From: Ignavibacteriales bacterium
Lineage (GTDB): Bacteria > Bacteroidota > Ignavibacteria > Ignavibacteriales > Ignavibacteriaceae
Reading direction: 5' to 3'
Assembly: GCA_016707585.1 (NCBI GenBank)
Contig: JADJHL010000009.1
Location: forward strand, 1 to 64,000
Length of the DNA stretch: 64,000 bases
A model generated the notes under the pieces. The model made no database searches, was not told where the DNA came from, and saw nothing but the letters and a program-made list of their open reading frames with translations. Each line of letters begins with the position of its first letter. Positions within the stretch are counted from its first letter, which is position 1. Shown one piece after another: positions 1 through 8,926 of this stretch. A program made the translations under genes and the position numbers.

Positions 1-523
1 TGTGCCTATCCCATACTCAAATCTAAAGATTGAATGTTAACCTATGTTTAAAATAAAATGATTAAAATATTCAGAAGTGTATTAAAGAGAATGTTAAAAG
101 CAAAGATTTATATTATTAAGCTGTATTACTTCATTTCCCTGTTTGCCTGGATTGAAAACTTAATCTAAAAGCTAAAAACATTTTTATAGGTTTTGCAATT
201 CAAGATATTCGGTTTGTTTTGTTGCTTTTTCAAATCTTGAAGTTGAATTTGAGTAATCCGATTCCTTAGCATAGAATTAGGATTTTAATTTCATTCTGAA
301 TCATTTTGGATTTCAAATCTAAATCTTTAACAGCTTAAAGATTTTCAATAAACTTAATAAAATCTTGAGTTTGCATTTTACTATTCCCTGTAAGCTTTTA
401 ATAGTTGGCACTATTAAAATGGTATGCAGAAAGTAATTTTCCAAATTAAGTTTTATTTGATTTTAGGCAAGTATTGTGCGAAAAAGAAAAGATTCGAAAA
501 TCTCAATTTTGTGATGTTTAATA
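1..523. other. Gene-poor window edge; possible broken minus-strand ORF
   Basis: No intact gene is visible. On the minus strand a reading starting at an ATG at 376 gives MQTQDFIKFIENL, then frame-broken but protein-like text (ESDYSNSTSRFEKATKQTEYL) down to about base 200. I do not recognise it. It lies just downstream of a minus-strand T9SS protein whose stop is at 524-526 and shares the dense frame changes of the first 7 kb. It may be a small cytoplasmic protein of under 100 residues or chance. Confidence 0.25.
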
Positions 524-1318
524 TTACTTTATAAAAATCATTCTCTTACTTTCTATATAATTTTCCAATCTATAAACGATAGAAATAAACTCCACTGGAC
601 AAATCAGAATTGCTATTAAAAGTAAAGAATATTTGCCTTCATTTGGTATTCATTAATAAATGTGTCAATTTCTTCCCAATAAATTAGTTTTTTAGACTAA
701 CTATCCTAGGCTCTAAATTATATAAAAAATATTTGTTGGATTAAATGGATTCGGGGAAGTTTGAAATAATTTGTTTCGATCTTGCTCAATTGGTTTTCAA
801 ATAAGTTTATTGATAGGTTATTTCTCACCGAAATTCTGCATCTTCAACAGGAAAACTTGCTCAACAACATCTAATAACTCTAAACCTATAAGGCTAATAT
901 TTTATTTGAGCTGCCAATATTATACTGAATTGTTGCAAGATGGTACTTTCCATTTAGAGGTTAATTCATTGAAATCGTTACCAAAATTAATCTTTGAAAT
1001 CTCAATAATCTCTTCACCATTTTCATCATATTTTTATTGGAATGAAATAATCAAAACATAAAATTTGATTCAGGAATATCAATCCCATTTATTGTAAAGT
1101 TTGAGAGAATATTTGGCTTGAGCGCATTATAATAATCTTAAATTGAATTGCTTTTAAAGTTTTACCCTCATAATTATAAAGAAAATGTTTTCTGTATTTT
1201 CTGTTGAATTGAAGTAGTTTTCTACTGTTATTTTTCAAAAGAAAGGTTACCTCCTTGCTGAGCATTACTGTAACTAAATGCTACAAGGTTAAAGACCGCC
1301 AAATAATAAATCTTTCAT
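524..1318 (-). pseudogene. Frame-broken secreted protein with T9SS C-terminal sorting domain
   Basis: Read across several frames, the minus strand from an ATG at 1318 gives a signal-peptide-like start (MKDLLFGGL, then LVAFSYSNAQQ). A mature region follows with YEGKTLKAIQFKIYYNAL, ENGEEIIEISKINFGNDF and NELTSKWKVPS. The end is a T9SS type A sorting domain: SPNPFNPT (about 731-770), LLGKEIDTFINEYQMKGKY, DLSSGVYFYRL and RMIFIK before the stop. A full version would be roughly 265 residues, secreted across the outer membrane by the type IX system. The mature domain is not recognised. The frame changes several times, yet the sorting-domain residues are all kept, which argues for indel errors more than neutral decay. 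No long single frame shows it, so automatic gene calling would miss it. Confidence 0.6.
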
Positions 1319-1510
1319 TTCCCAATCCCAGTTATTAAATTATTTATTAAAACGCTTCATAACAATAATTATCGAAAAGTCACAGAAAAGATGAGTGAAA
1401 TTCCAAAGATTTAATGTTATTAATTTTTAGGTTAACATTTCATTTAGAGGATAGTAAGTAATTATAGTAGAGGAGTATTTTAAGTGAAGAATTAATAGTC
1501 TTGTTGCCAA

Positions 1511-2660
1511 ATGAAAATTGTTTTTATAACTATTGTCCTTTCGGTTTGGTATTTTTCAAGAGTTTTAAACCCAATATTTTGCTGTTTTCGGAAATGAAGC
1601 ATGACCAAAATCAAACAAAATTCTGGCTGGTTTCATTTTTTCACATTCACGTATTAACATTTATTTGATTTATTAAGTAGAAACAAAAGCTCTCTTAGAT
1701 TTTCCAAATCTATTCCTTTTATGACCCTCTTATATTTGTTTTAGGTCCGCTTGCTTGCTTCTACCATTCGGGTTTTATTTACCGGGCAAAAACTTTGAGA
1801 TTGAAGGATCTTTTCATTTTTACCGGCAGCATTCCTTTGGATGATTCTTATCCCGATCTACTTACAAATTACAACATCTAAAGAAAAATCTAATTCTCGA
1901 ATCATATTCAACTAAGATGAAGATACAGACTTTATTCTAATATTGCTGCAATCCATCTATTGGTTTATTTCATCATATCAATTGTCGGTATAACCAAATA
2001 TCAGCAAGAAATAAAAAGGAGAATTTTTCTTTTGAAGAGAAAATAAATCTTAAATGGCTTAAGTACTTTTTAATCATAACATCAGTGCTTTGGATATTTT
2101 TCACAATCCGAGTTTTGTTTCAATTTAATCAACTAAAATCAATAAATGATCTGCTTTTTACGATCTCAATGTGTACCTTATTGGATATTATGGACTGCTA
2201 AGATCTTAATCAAAGTCGATGTAAAGGATAAAACTAACAATTATAAAGGAGGATCTTTTGAATCTGATTCCCAGAAAAAAATATGCTAGTTCTGCTTTAA
2301 CTTAGAAGACTCAAACAGGATTTTATTAAAACTGAAAAATGAAATGGTTGAGAAAAATACTATCTTAAAAATGACTTAAAGTTATCAGAGCTTCGGAATA
2401 TATTCCAAGATAGCATCGTATCAAATTTCTCAGGGTTATTAATGAAAAACTGAATAAAATTTTTGATTTTATAAATGATTTTCGGTGGAGAATTCAAACG
2501 AAATTGGCTGATATAAATTTAACAATTACACTTTATTATTGCAATTGGTTGGATTCTGGTTTTAATTTCTAAAGCTTCGTTTAATTCGGTATTCAAAAAA
2601 TGCAGAGGAATTACTCCACTAGTTTATAGAGATAAATTATTAACTGAAGAAAGTATATAA
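1511..2660 (+). pseudogene. Frame-broken AraC-family regulator with N-terminal membrane domain
   Basis: Combining frames gives a protein of the membrane-anchored AraC type. The N-terminal part is hydrophobic, with LGPLLA, VLFTGQKLRLKDLFHF and then KINLKWLKYFLIITSVLWIF, which matches the usual layout of seven-helix AraC regulators. The C-terminal half shows MVEKKYYLKNDLKLSELRNIF and, just before the end, SGFNSKASFNSVFKKCRGI followed by TPLVYR, the second helix-turn-helix of the AraC DNA-binding domain. The stop is at 2658-2660. Expected length is about 380 residues. Several single-base frame changes break it. It precedes a beta-lactamase-like gene by about 90 bases, so it could regulate that gene; this is inference from position only. 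Confidence 0.6.
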
Positions 2661-2749
2661 TTCAATTAGTGACATGGAGTTACTTTATAAAGAAAGGCGA
2701 TTTAGATATAAAATTGAAATAATTTGGAACAAAAAATAGGAGTTCCAGA

Positions 2750-3872
2750 ATGAAAAAAATATTTTATTTATTTACTCGTTATAATTAGTATTGTTACAGC
2801 TTGCAAGAAAAAATTCAAGGTTTAAACAAGATTAATAGACCAGATACACTACCGGAAATTCTATCTTTTTACAGGAATGAAGCAAAAATGCCTGGTATTA
2901 TTGGCGCGATAATTAACAATGAAAAAGTTGGAAGTCTATTCTGAAGAGATTAAGAAAATTGATAATACGATCAACTATTTCAGATTCTGACAAATTCCAT
3001 ATTGGCTCAAATGTTGAAGCTATATCAGCAATGATGATCCCAACAAAACTTGCTGAAGGGCAAGCAACTGAAACAAAATTATTGATGTATTTCCTGAATT
3101 TAGTGGACAGATTCCTTCCAGAATTTGAAAGTATTACAAATTCTGAAATTACTAACACATCGAGCGGGCATTACTGCATTTAAGAAACTATGAAGATGAT
3201 TTATCAATACCGAATTTTAACGGCGATATTAAACAACAGAAGTGAGTTTTGTCTTTGGGTACTGAATAATTCGGATGACAAGATAGATTCTTACCAGTAC
3301 TCAGATAGCGGATATGTAGTCGCAGCTGCAATGGTTGAAAGATTATCACAGAATGTTGTGGGAAGATTTAATGATATTAAAATATTTTCTCATTGAATAT
3401 TAAACCTGTTTAATGGCCTGCAAAAATAATTCAAAAATACAACCCACCAAGGGGACATATACAGGAATAATACTTTTGTCCCATTTGATCCAAATGGAAG
3501 TGTTCGAGTAAACTGAAATATTTAATCCATCTGAAAGTCTTTCACTATCAATTGAGTTACATAAAATTATTAAGCTGTTTTTAGAAGGTCTAAATCGATA
3601 AACTTATTCATAAGCCTGGCATCTTATCAATTTTTACGTAAACCTGTCGGAATTGCTCATCATGGTTGGTTGGAAGGTACGACACAAACTGGAATAAAAT
3701 TTAGTTATCATAGTGGAAGTGATGGAACTTTTTATGCGATATCTCTAATGCATCCCTACTTAAAAGGGCTTCATTGAATTTTTCTAATTGTGATTCAGAA
3801 AACACAAAGATTAAATTATACAACAGCTACAAGGTATTAAGATTTTGGAGAAAATTAGATATTAGTTTTTAA
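2750..3872 (+). pseudogene. Frame-broken serine hydrolase, class C beta-lactamase-like lipoprotein
   Basis: An AGGAG ribosome site (2738-2742) precedes the ATG at 2750. Read across frames it starts with a lipoprotein signal (ISIVTACKKK, lipobox Cys), then LPEILSFYRNEAKMPGIIGA, FHIGSNVEAISAMM, HRAGITAFKNYEDDLSIPNF, YSDSGYVVAAAMVERLS and YHSGSDGTFYAISLMHP. These match the class C beta-lactamase/esterase order SxxK, YxN and HxG. Here the first reads S-N-V-E and the second Y-S-D, so the catalytic Lys and Asn are replaced, each by an A-to-G change if the ancestor was AAA and AAT. The gene would be a periplasmic serine hydrolase of about 370 residues; the present text has many frame changes. Confidence 0.6.
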
Positions 3873-3963
3873 ATATTGTTGAATGGTAGAATAAACTTGA
3901 CAAAGTTTTAGAAAGTTTCTAAAGTATGCTTAGAAAATAAACAACGTTCATAATCTGAGTTCT

Positions 3964-4578
3964 ATGAGCTCAAGGAGAGAAAAGAGGGAGACAAAAATCC
4001 GAAATGAAGGAAGCAGTATTAGCTGCTGCTCTTCAACTATTTTCTGGATGAAGGTTATGATAATGTAACTATACGAAGATTGCATCTAAAATTGAGTATA
4101 GTGTTGGAACTTTATATCTGTATTGTTTCAAAATAAGGACAAAAATATTTTTGAATTACATACAATAAGTTAACAGGTTTATAAACGACAGCAATTAGTT
4201 CAAAGTGTTGAAGATCCTTCAAAAAGGTTGAGTGAGCACGGATTAGCCTATATACAGTTTGCAATAGATAATCCTTTGTATTACGATTTAATGTTTATTT
4301 CAAGGATTCCAGCAAAAGCTCTTAAGAAAAAAGACGGTGGGAATCTGGTCATAGAACTTATGATATGCTGAAGCCCAACATTCAGCAGGCTATGGATGCA
4401 AGACACCTAAAATTTAAATGTTGATGTTGACGCATTTTCATTGTAGTCTTTGTGCACGGTATTGCATCTCTTTATGTTAGAGAGAGATTAATGATAGTGC
4501 CAACAGATTTTATTAAACCCACTTATTTTGGTGCACTACAGTTTTAGAAAGAGCGTACTAAAAGAATTTATTCTTTAA
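3964..4578 (+). pseudogene. Frame-broken TetR-family transcriptional regulator
   Basis: From the ATG at 3964 the frames join to RREKRETKIRN, MKEAVLAAALQLFLDEGYD, NVTIRRIASKIEYSVGTLYL and FKNKDKIFFELH. This is the N-terminal helix-turn-helix of TetR regulators (IASK...SVGTLYLYFKNKD). The ligand-binding half shows QQLVQSVEDPSKRLSEHGLA and YIQFAIDNPLYYDLMFISRI, and a C-terminus SVLKEFIL before a stop at 4576-4578. A typical length of about 200 residues is expected. It is followed 46 bases later by a TonB-dependent receptor, with CGTTC/GAACG half-sites before each gene, suggesting it represses itself and that receptor. It has several frame changes like its neighbours. Confidence 0.6.
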
Positions 4579-4585
4579 CTAAACA

Positions 4586-4604
4586 CGTTCATTATAATCG
4601 AACG
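4586..4604. promoter_or_regulatory. Candidate TetR operator (inverted repeat)
   Basis: CGTTC (4586-4590) and GAACG (4600-4604) form an inverted repeat of 5-bp arms around 9 bases, immediately followed by another ACGTTCAT. The same ACGTTCAT word stands at about 3944-3951, just upstream of the TetR gene start. Position between the regulator and the receptor gene is what an operator would show; binding is inferred. Confidence 0.35.
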
Positions 4605-4624
4605 TTCATATGTAGAGAGTAGCT

Positions 4625-6888
4625 ATGCGATTAAAGTTCATTTATGCAGTAGTTCTAGGTTTATTATTCAATTTTTCGGTGTCCGCTAACAACTCGAGTA
4701 AAGGGAATTATAAAAGGAGAAATTGTTGGTAGAGATACAAAACAAAAAATAATTGGGGCGGTTGTAGAAGTTCTAAATACCAATTCTTACAGTATCAGAT
4801 ATTGATGGCAATTTTAATTGAGGGTCTGGATCCAAAAATATACAATTAGTTTCGGCTCATATTATGTACAGCATACATAGCTGATATTGCAGGTTCAAGT
4901 CCTCAAAGTGCCAAGATAATTGTTGAACTGAAACTAGCTTCTTATGAAAACAGATGAAGTTGTTGTTTCCTCAGACAAATGTTTTGAAAAACCAGGTGAT
5001 CAATTCACGAGTGTAAATTCTTATCTGCAGAAGAAATTAGAAGGGCACCTGGAGCAGTTGAAGATTTAAATAGAATGGTTCAGACTTTACCTGGAGTTAC
5101 AACTGCAACTGATAGCGAAATGATTTGATTGTACGTGGCGGAAGTCCTGTAGAAAATTTTATTATGATTGATGGAGTTGAAGTTCCGAATATAAATCACT
5201 TCGGAACACAAGGCGGAACCGGCGGACCATAGGAATGATTAGCGTAGATTTTAGAAATGATGTTACATTTAGTGCTGGAGGTTTTCGCAAAGTACGGAGA
5301 TAGACTTTCATCAATAAGGATCTTTAACTATCGCAACGGCGATAAAAATAATTTTAACGGCAAACTTGATATTGGTATTGCTGGTGGAGGAATTATACTT
5401 GAAGGTCAAATACAGAGAAGGAAAAAGCTCTTATTTGTTTTCTGCAAGAAAAAGTTATCTTGATCTTATTCTCTCTGCTACGGGCTTAACTTCTATTCCG
5501 AATTCTACCAACTTTAATCTTAAAGCCACATATGATATATCGAGTCGCATATCCTTTCACCTATCAGTTTAGCCGGAATAGACAAGATTCACTTTGCCGG
5601 AGTCGATGATGAAGATGACCCTTTTCTTGAAAAAACAGATTACGCAGCCTGGCAATTTGTAACAGGAGTTGTGGATAGATGGCTAATATCAAATCAAACT
5701 TATTTACAAACTTCAATTTCAACAAATCAGTATCATAAAGATATATCAGTTGATTCACTTGGTAAGCCCACATTTAAAAATAAATCTATGGATATTGAAT
5801 ATGTTTTAAGATCAGATTTTTCTCATAGATTTTCTCAACTCTGATTTACTTGAAGCCGGGTTTACAGGAAAATATATAACCAACGATAATGAAATCTTTC
5901 GTGCAGAAAGATTAGATTTTTAGCTGATACTTTACCTGAATTAAACTATTCATCAATAGCTAATGCAAATAAACTTGGTGCTTTCGTTCCAATACTCCAA
6001 AAATCTTTTGCAGATGGGATGTAACAGCGGGACTGCGTTACGATTATTTTAGTTATTTAAATAACAAAAGTGTTATCGCTCCAAGAATTTCTACCAGGAT
6101 ATTATATCATGATAACTTACGAATAAATGCTGCTTACGGAATTTATTATCAGGCTCCGCCATTGTTATGGCTTGTTGCTTATGGTCAAAACAAAGATTTG
6201 AAGCAGATGAAAACAAATCAGTTTGTAACCGGACTTGAATATTATCGGCCCAAGATTTAAAGATCACTTTAGAATATTTTGATAAAGCATATTCTGATTA
6301 CCCCAATAGTACAATCAATACAAAAAAACTTATGCAAATGCAGGAGCAGAGTATCAAACAATCGGATTAGAACCTTTGCTTTCTGCAAGTGATGGTTATG
6401 CAAGGGGAATTGAATTTTTTATTCAGAAAAAGCTCTCAAATAATTTTTATGGTATGCTAAACGATTCTTATTCAAATATTAAGTTTACATCACTAGATGG
6501 AATTGAAAGACCAAGCAGTTTTGATTATCAGAACGTTTTTACTTTAATAGCAGGTTATAAAATAACTGATGAATTGGAAATCTCCGCAAAGTATAGGTAT
6601 ATGGGTGGCAGACCTTATACTCCAATCGATGCAGACGCTTCAGAACAAATAAATCAAACAGTTTATGATTATGATCAGTATAATGGAGTTAGACATAAAG
6701 ATTATCAAAGAGTTGATGTTAGAATTGATTACAGAGTTGAATTATTTGGCTGGAACTTAATAACGTACATTGATTTCCAGAACATTATGAATGAAGAAAA
6801 CATTGACCAGGTTATATGGAATCAAAAGAACGCAAAGTCGATTATGTTTATCAATGGAAATTCTTACCAGCAGGAGGAATTAAAATAG
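4625..6888 (+). pseudogene. Frame-broken TonB-dependent receptor with carboxypeptidase-like N-terminal domain
   Basis: The start MRLKFIYAVVLGLLFNFSVS is a signal peptide (ATG 4625). A carboxypeptidase-regulatory-like domain follows (GEIVGRDTKQKIIGAVVEV, SDIDGNF), then the plug domain with SAEEIRRAPGAVEDLNRMVQ, TLPGVTTATDSENDLIVRGG and SPVENFIMIDGVEVPNINHF. The beta-barrel is readable to the end; the last 170 codons (6376-6888) are uninterrupted and contain the barrel pattern AKYRYMGGRPYTPIDADA and a final sheet-rich tail. Such receptors import ligands across the outer membrane with TonB energy; the substrate is not evident. Length about 755 residues. The receptor domains are conserved despite many frame changes, and the frame changes stop before 6376, where normal sequence begins. 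Confidence 0.75.
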
Positions 6889-6912
6889 AGTTCTAATATT
6901 CGTTCAATAAGT

Positions 6913-6948
6913 AAAAAAAACGCCCTCAGCACTGTCATGTTTGAGGGC
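6913..6948 (-). terminator. Rho-independent terminator, minus strand
   Basis: GCCCTCA (6922-6928) pairs with TGAGGGC (6942-6948); on the minus strand the hairpin is followed by eight T (6913-6920). A second inverted repeat, AAGGTT/AACCTT (about 6970-6989), lies just upstream in the same direction. It would end a minus-strand transcript from the 7-8 kb region, possibly a small RNA or the unit of the gene at 7915-8292. Confidence 0.7.
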
Positions 6949-7100
6949 AAGCTCCAGTGGTAAACAAGAAGGTTGGGCGAAGAACCTTATACTGTTATTA
7001 GCTATAATTCTAATTTACTTCATTAATTAAATACTTAACGTTATATTTTTGAGAGTATAAGTTATGCTAGTGTTAAAATTAGTTTACAAATAATAATTAA

Positions 7101-7146
7101 TTCTTCGAAATGCATCCCAAATTCTGTTTTGAATTGATAAATGTAA
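7101..7146 (-). pseudogene. Relic of a T9SS sorting-domain end
   Basis: This segment aligns with 8947-8992, the end of the T9SS gene at 8927, with only a handful of mismatches and one single-base indel over about 46 bases. On the minus strand it reads LYIYQFKTEFG in mixed frames, matching LYIYQLKTDLG of the intact tail. It is the end of a lost or frame-broken secreted protein, or a fragment copy of the neighbour. Confidence 0.5.
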
Positions 7147-7723
7147 AGTTTACAAAAATTATAAAAGCTGAATTTCTACTAGCAGCTTGGCTTTTGGCGC
7201 AACATAAGTTATTAAGGAATGTTGTCTTCTTCTTTTTTTTAAAAATAATAAAGTAGTAGACTCTTTTCAGATGTTAGTATTGATGTAATAGCCATGTTAA
7301 AACAAAATCCCTAGTTGGCGGCAGTATTAATTCGTTTACCTGGCATATTTTTCGTCAATCTTTAATGAAAGCAACCTTACCGAAAATATAAAAATGCACC
7401 CAAATCCCCGCTGGCATATCATTCACATCAAGTTGTACTGGCTGATTGAGTTAATTCAAAAGCCGCAATAATGGAACTTGAAATTAAAGCTGCTAAAAGT
7501 GCATTGTGTTTTTGGGTTATTTTAAAAGGATGATATTCTATAAATTCGTTTTAGGAGTGTTAAATTGATAAGCCCATCTATTATGCTTATGCAATAATAT
7601 ATACATTTTACAAAGTCGCCAAAATTGTAATAATAGCAATTTTGTAATGATAAACTAAATAGGTAAAATCTATATGAAGTCCTTGAACTTAACCTGAATG
7701 ATTCTTGCCATAAGACTAAAAAG

Positions 7724-7781
7724 AAAACAAAAGATTCAATGAACCAAAGTCTAGCTATATATGACTTTGTGCTTTTGTTTT
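7724..7781. terminator. Nested perfect inverted repeat, possible bidirectional terminator
   Basis: AAAACAAAAG (7724-7733) pairs with CTTTTGTTTT (7772-7781), and inside it CAAAGTC (7745-7751) pairs with GACTTTG (7763-7769). Both strands end in a T-rich arm. It lies between the stop of the minus-strand gene at 7915 and the gene-poor stretch, so it could terminate that transcript. Confidence 0.45.
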
Positions 7782-7914
7782 AATTTCTTATATACACTAA
7801 TGACGTAAATTAGAATTCTCAAAATATTGCCACTAACCTTGTTCGATAAACTACATAGGCCGCTTTATTATTTACGCTCTTTACTATTTCGCTTTCATTT
7901 TATTACCCTTTGGA

Positions 7915-8292
7915 TCATGTATTTACTTCTGCAAGTCCAAGTGCTTCCATTAAAGGTGGTATATACATTCCAAATCTTCCACGAAGTCCTTTCTTCATTC
8001 CGTACCAACCACCAACTGGATTCCTTTCAGAACGTCCCCAAGCTTCTACCGTTCCCTCTTTTGGGGGTTTTTGTTCATCCGCGCTTCCAAGTTCCATCCA
8101 GACCCCATGCTTTTTCAACATTTTGTGTAAATCGTCAATACAGTCAATATTATAAAATAAGACAGTTTTACCAACAGTACAAATCAACACTTCCTTACTA
8201 TCTTTTTGTTCAACATGCATTGTATATTCACTTGTTAATGGTGGTGTTTTTAATATCATTGGCTTTTCTTTTGTCCCAATTTTATAAGGCAT
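7915..8292 (-). CDS. Conserved protein of unknown function (DUF6855-like)
   Basis: A 125-residue cytoplasmic protein without signal peptide or membrane segment. The pattern is that of a widespread conserved bacterial family: PPLTSEYTMHVEQKDSKEV, ICTVGKTVLFYNIDCIDDLH, WMELGSADEQKPPKEGTVEA, WGRSERNPVGGWYGMKKGLR and GRFGMYIPPLMEALGLAEV. I believe this family is listed as DUF6855, but the number is from memory. Function is unknown. It stands alone on the minus strand, with a nested inverted repeat downstream (7724-7781). The complete, uninterrupted frame shows that sequence quality is normal here, unlike bases 1-6300. Confidence 0.8.
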   Translation of the reverse strand: MPYKIGTKEKPMILKTPPLTSEYTMHVEQKDSKEVLICTVGKTVLFYNIDCIDDLHKMLKKHGVWMELGSADEQKPPKEGTVEAWGRSERNPVGGWYGMKKGLRGRFGMYIPPLMEALGLAEVNT

Positions 8293-8590
8293 ATATATAA
8301 CTTTATTTTATTCTTGAAATTGTTTTTGCTTGGTTTTTTATGTTCAACTTTAATTTAGTAAAATAAACATTTATAAGCTGTTATATTTTTGTAATGCATA
8401 AGTTAATTTACTGTTAAATATTGACAGTGAATTTTGTCATAACAATAAAACAGTTCCATTAGAAACAGATTGAACCGCGTAAGTTTAACCAAACTCTAAT
8501 AATATTCTGATCTGGTAAAAAATTAATATTTCGTTAATAATCTCTTAACACAATGTTTAAATACATTACCTACTTTTATTTTTAAAAAAA
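8293..8590. other. Divergent intergenic region
   Basis: About 300 bases between a minus gene and a plus gene. It contains an ACTGT/ACAGT inverted repeat near 8410-8430 and, toward the plus-strand gene, the three-hexamer element given separately at 8534-8561. No other gene is seen. Confidence 0.5.
8534..8576 (+). promoter_or_regulatory. Pho-box-like promoter upstream of a small membrane protein
   Basis: TTAATA (8534-8539), TTAACA (8545-8550) and TTTAAA (8556-8561) stand at exact 11-bp steps, followed by a weak -10 candidate TACTTT (8571-8576). The arrangement matches the minus-strand elements upstream of the secreted-protein genes. The first and third hexamers deviate from TTAACA, so this copy is the least certain. 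Confidence 0.4.
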
Positions 8591-8875
8591 ATGGAAATGA
8601 AAAATTATCAAGCGCTTAAGTATTTCGACCAATCGGAAATGGAAAACTTTTTCGAAAATAGTAAGCCAAAAGTTGAGCCAAAAACAAAAAATAATATTTC
8701 GAGTAAAATTGTTTTTACTTTTGTTATTCTGGCAATGGGTTTAAGCTCATTTGGTTTGCTTAACTTTATCAATAAGAACTATGTTAGTGATCTTTCAAAT
8801 ATTGATGAGAATTTATCAGATGAAGAAAGTAATTTTTGCTCTCTTGTTTTACATGACCTAATGAAGAATTTATAA
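8591..8875 (+). CDS. Small single-pass membrane protein, unknown function
   Basis: 94 residues. Residues 1-38 are polar (MEMKNYQALKYFDQSEMENF start), one hydrophobic segment spans about residues 38-62 (IVFTFVILAMGLSSFGLLNF), and the tail is acidic (SNIDENLSDEESNF). An inner-membrane protein with a short cytoplasmic head is likely. No family recognised. The composition is normal for the region and the promoter region carries direct repeats, which supports a real gene. No clear ribosome site is visible; A-rich sequence precedes the ATG. Confidence 0.5.
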   Translation: MEMKNYQALKYFDQSEMENFFENSKPKVEPKTKNNISSKIVFTFVILAMGLSSFGLLNFINKNYVSDLSNIDENLSDEESNFCSLVLHDLMKNL

Positions 8876-8926
8876 TTATTGGAAAATTTAATTTCTATTT
8901 TTTCAATCCGGGATTGATTACTCTTG

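Larger units (their letters stand above)
6949..7914. other. Long stretch without an intact gene
   Basis: About 1 kb with no supportable CDS. It holds a 46-base relic of a T9SS tail (7101-7146), a CAACAT/ATGTTG inverted repeat near 7200-7226, and a double inverted repeat at 7724-7781. On the minus strand near 7400-7560 a protein-like text appears (VQLDVNDMPAGI) with broken frames. I cannot assign it. The stretch is probably the remains of a minus-strand secreted-protein gene. Confidence 0.4.

Noticed and set aside
771..1061. Plus-strand frame of 96 codons
   Set aside because: The minus strand over the same bases reads as a T9SS protein across frames; the plus frame shows no family pattern.
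1..7900. Prophage or transposon explanation for the broken region
   Set aside because: No transposase, integrase, phage gene or terminal inverted repeats were seen.
7827..8300. Long plus-strand frames opposite the DUF6855-like gene
   Set aside because: They are shadows of the minus-strand gene, whose protein sequence matches a conserved family.
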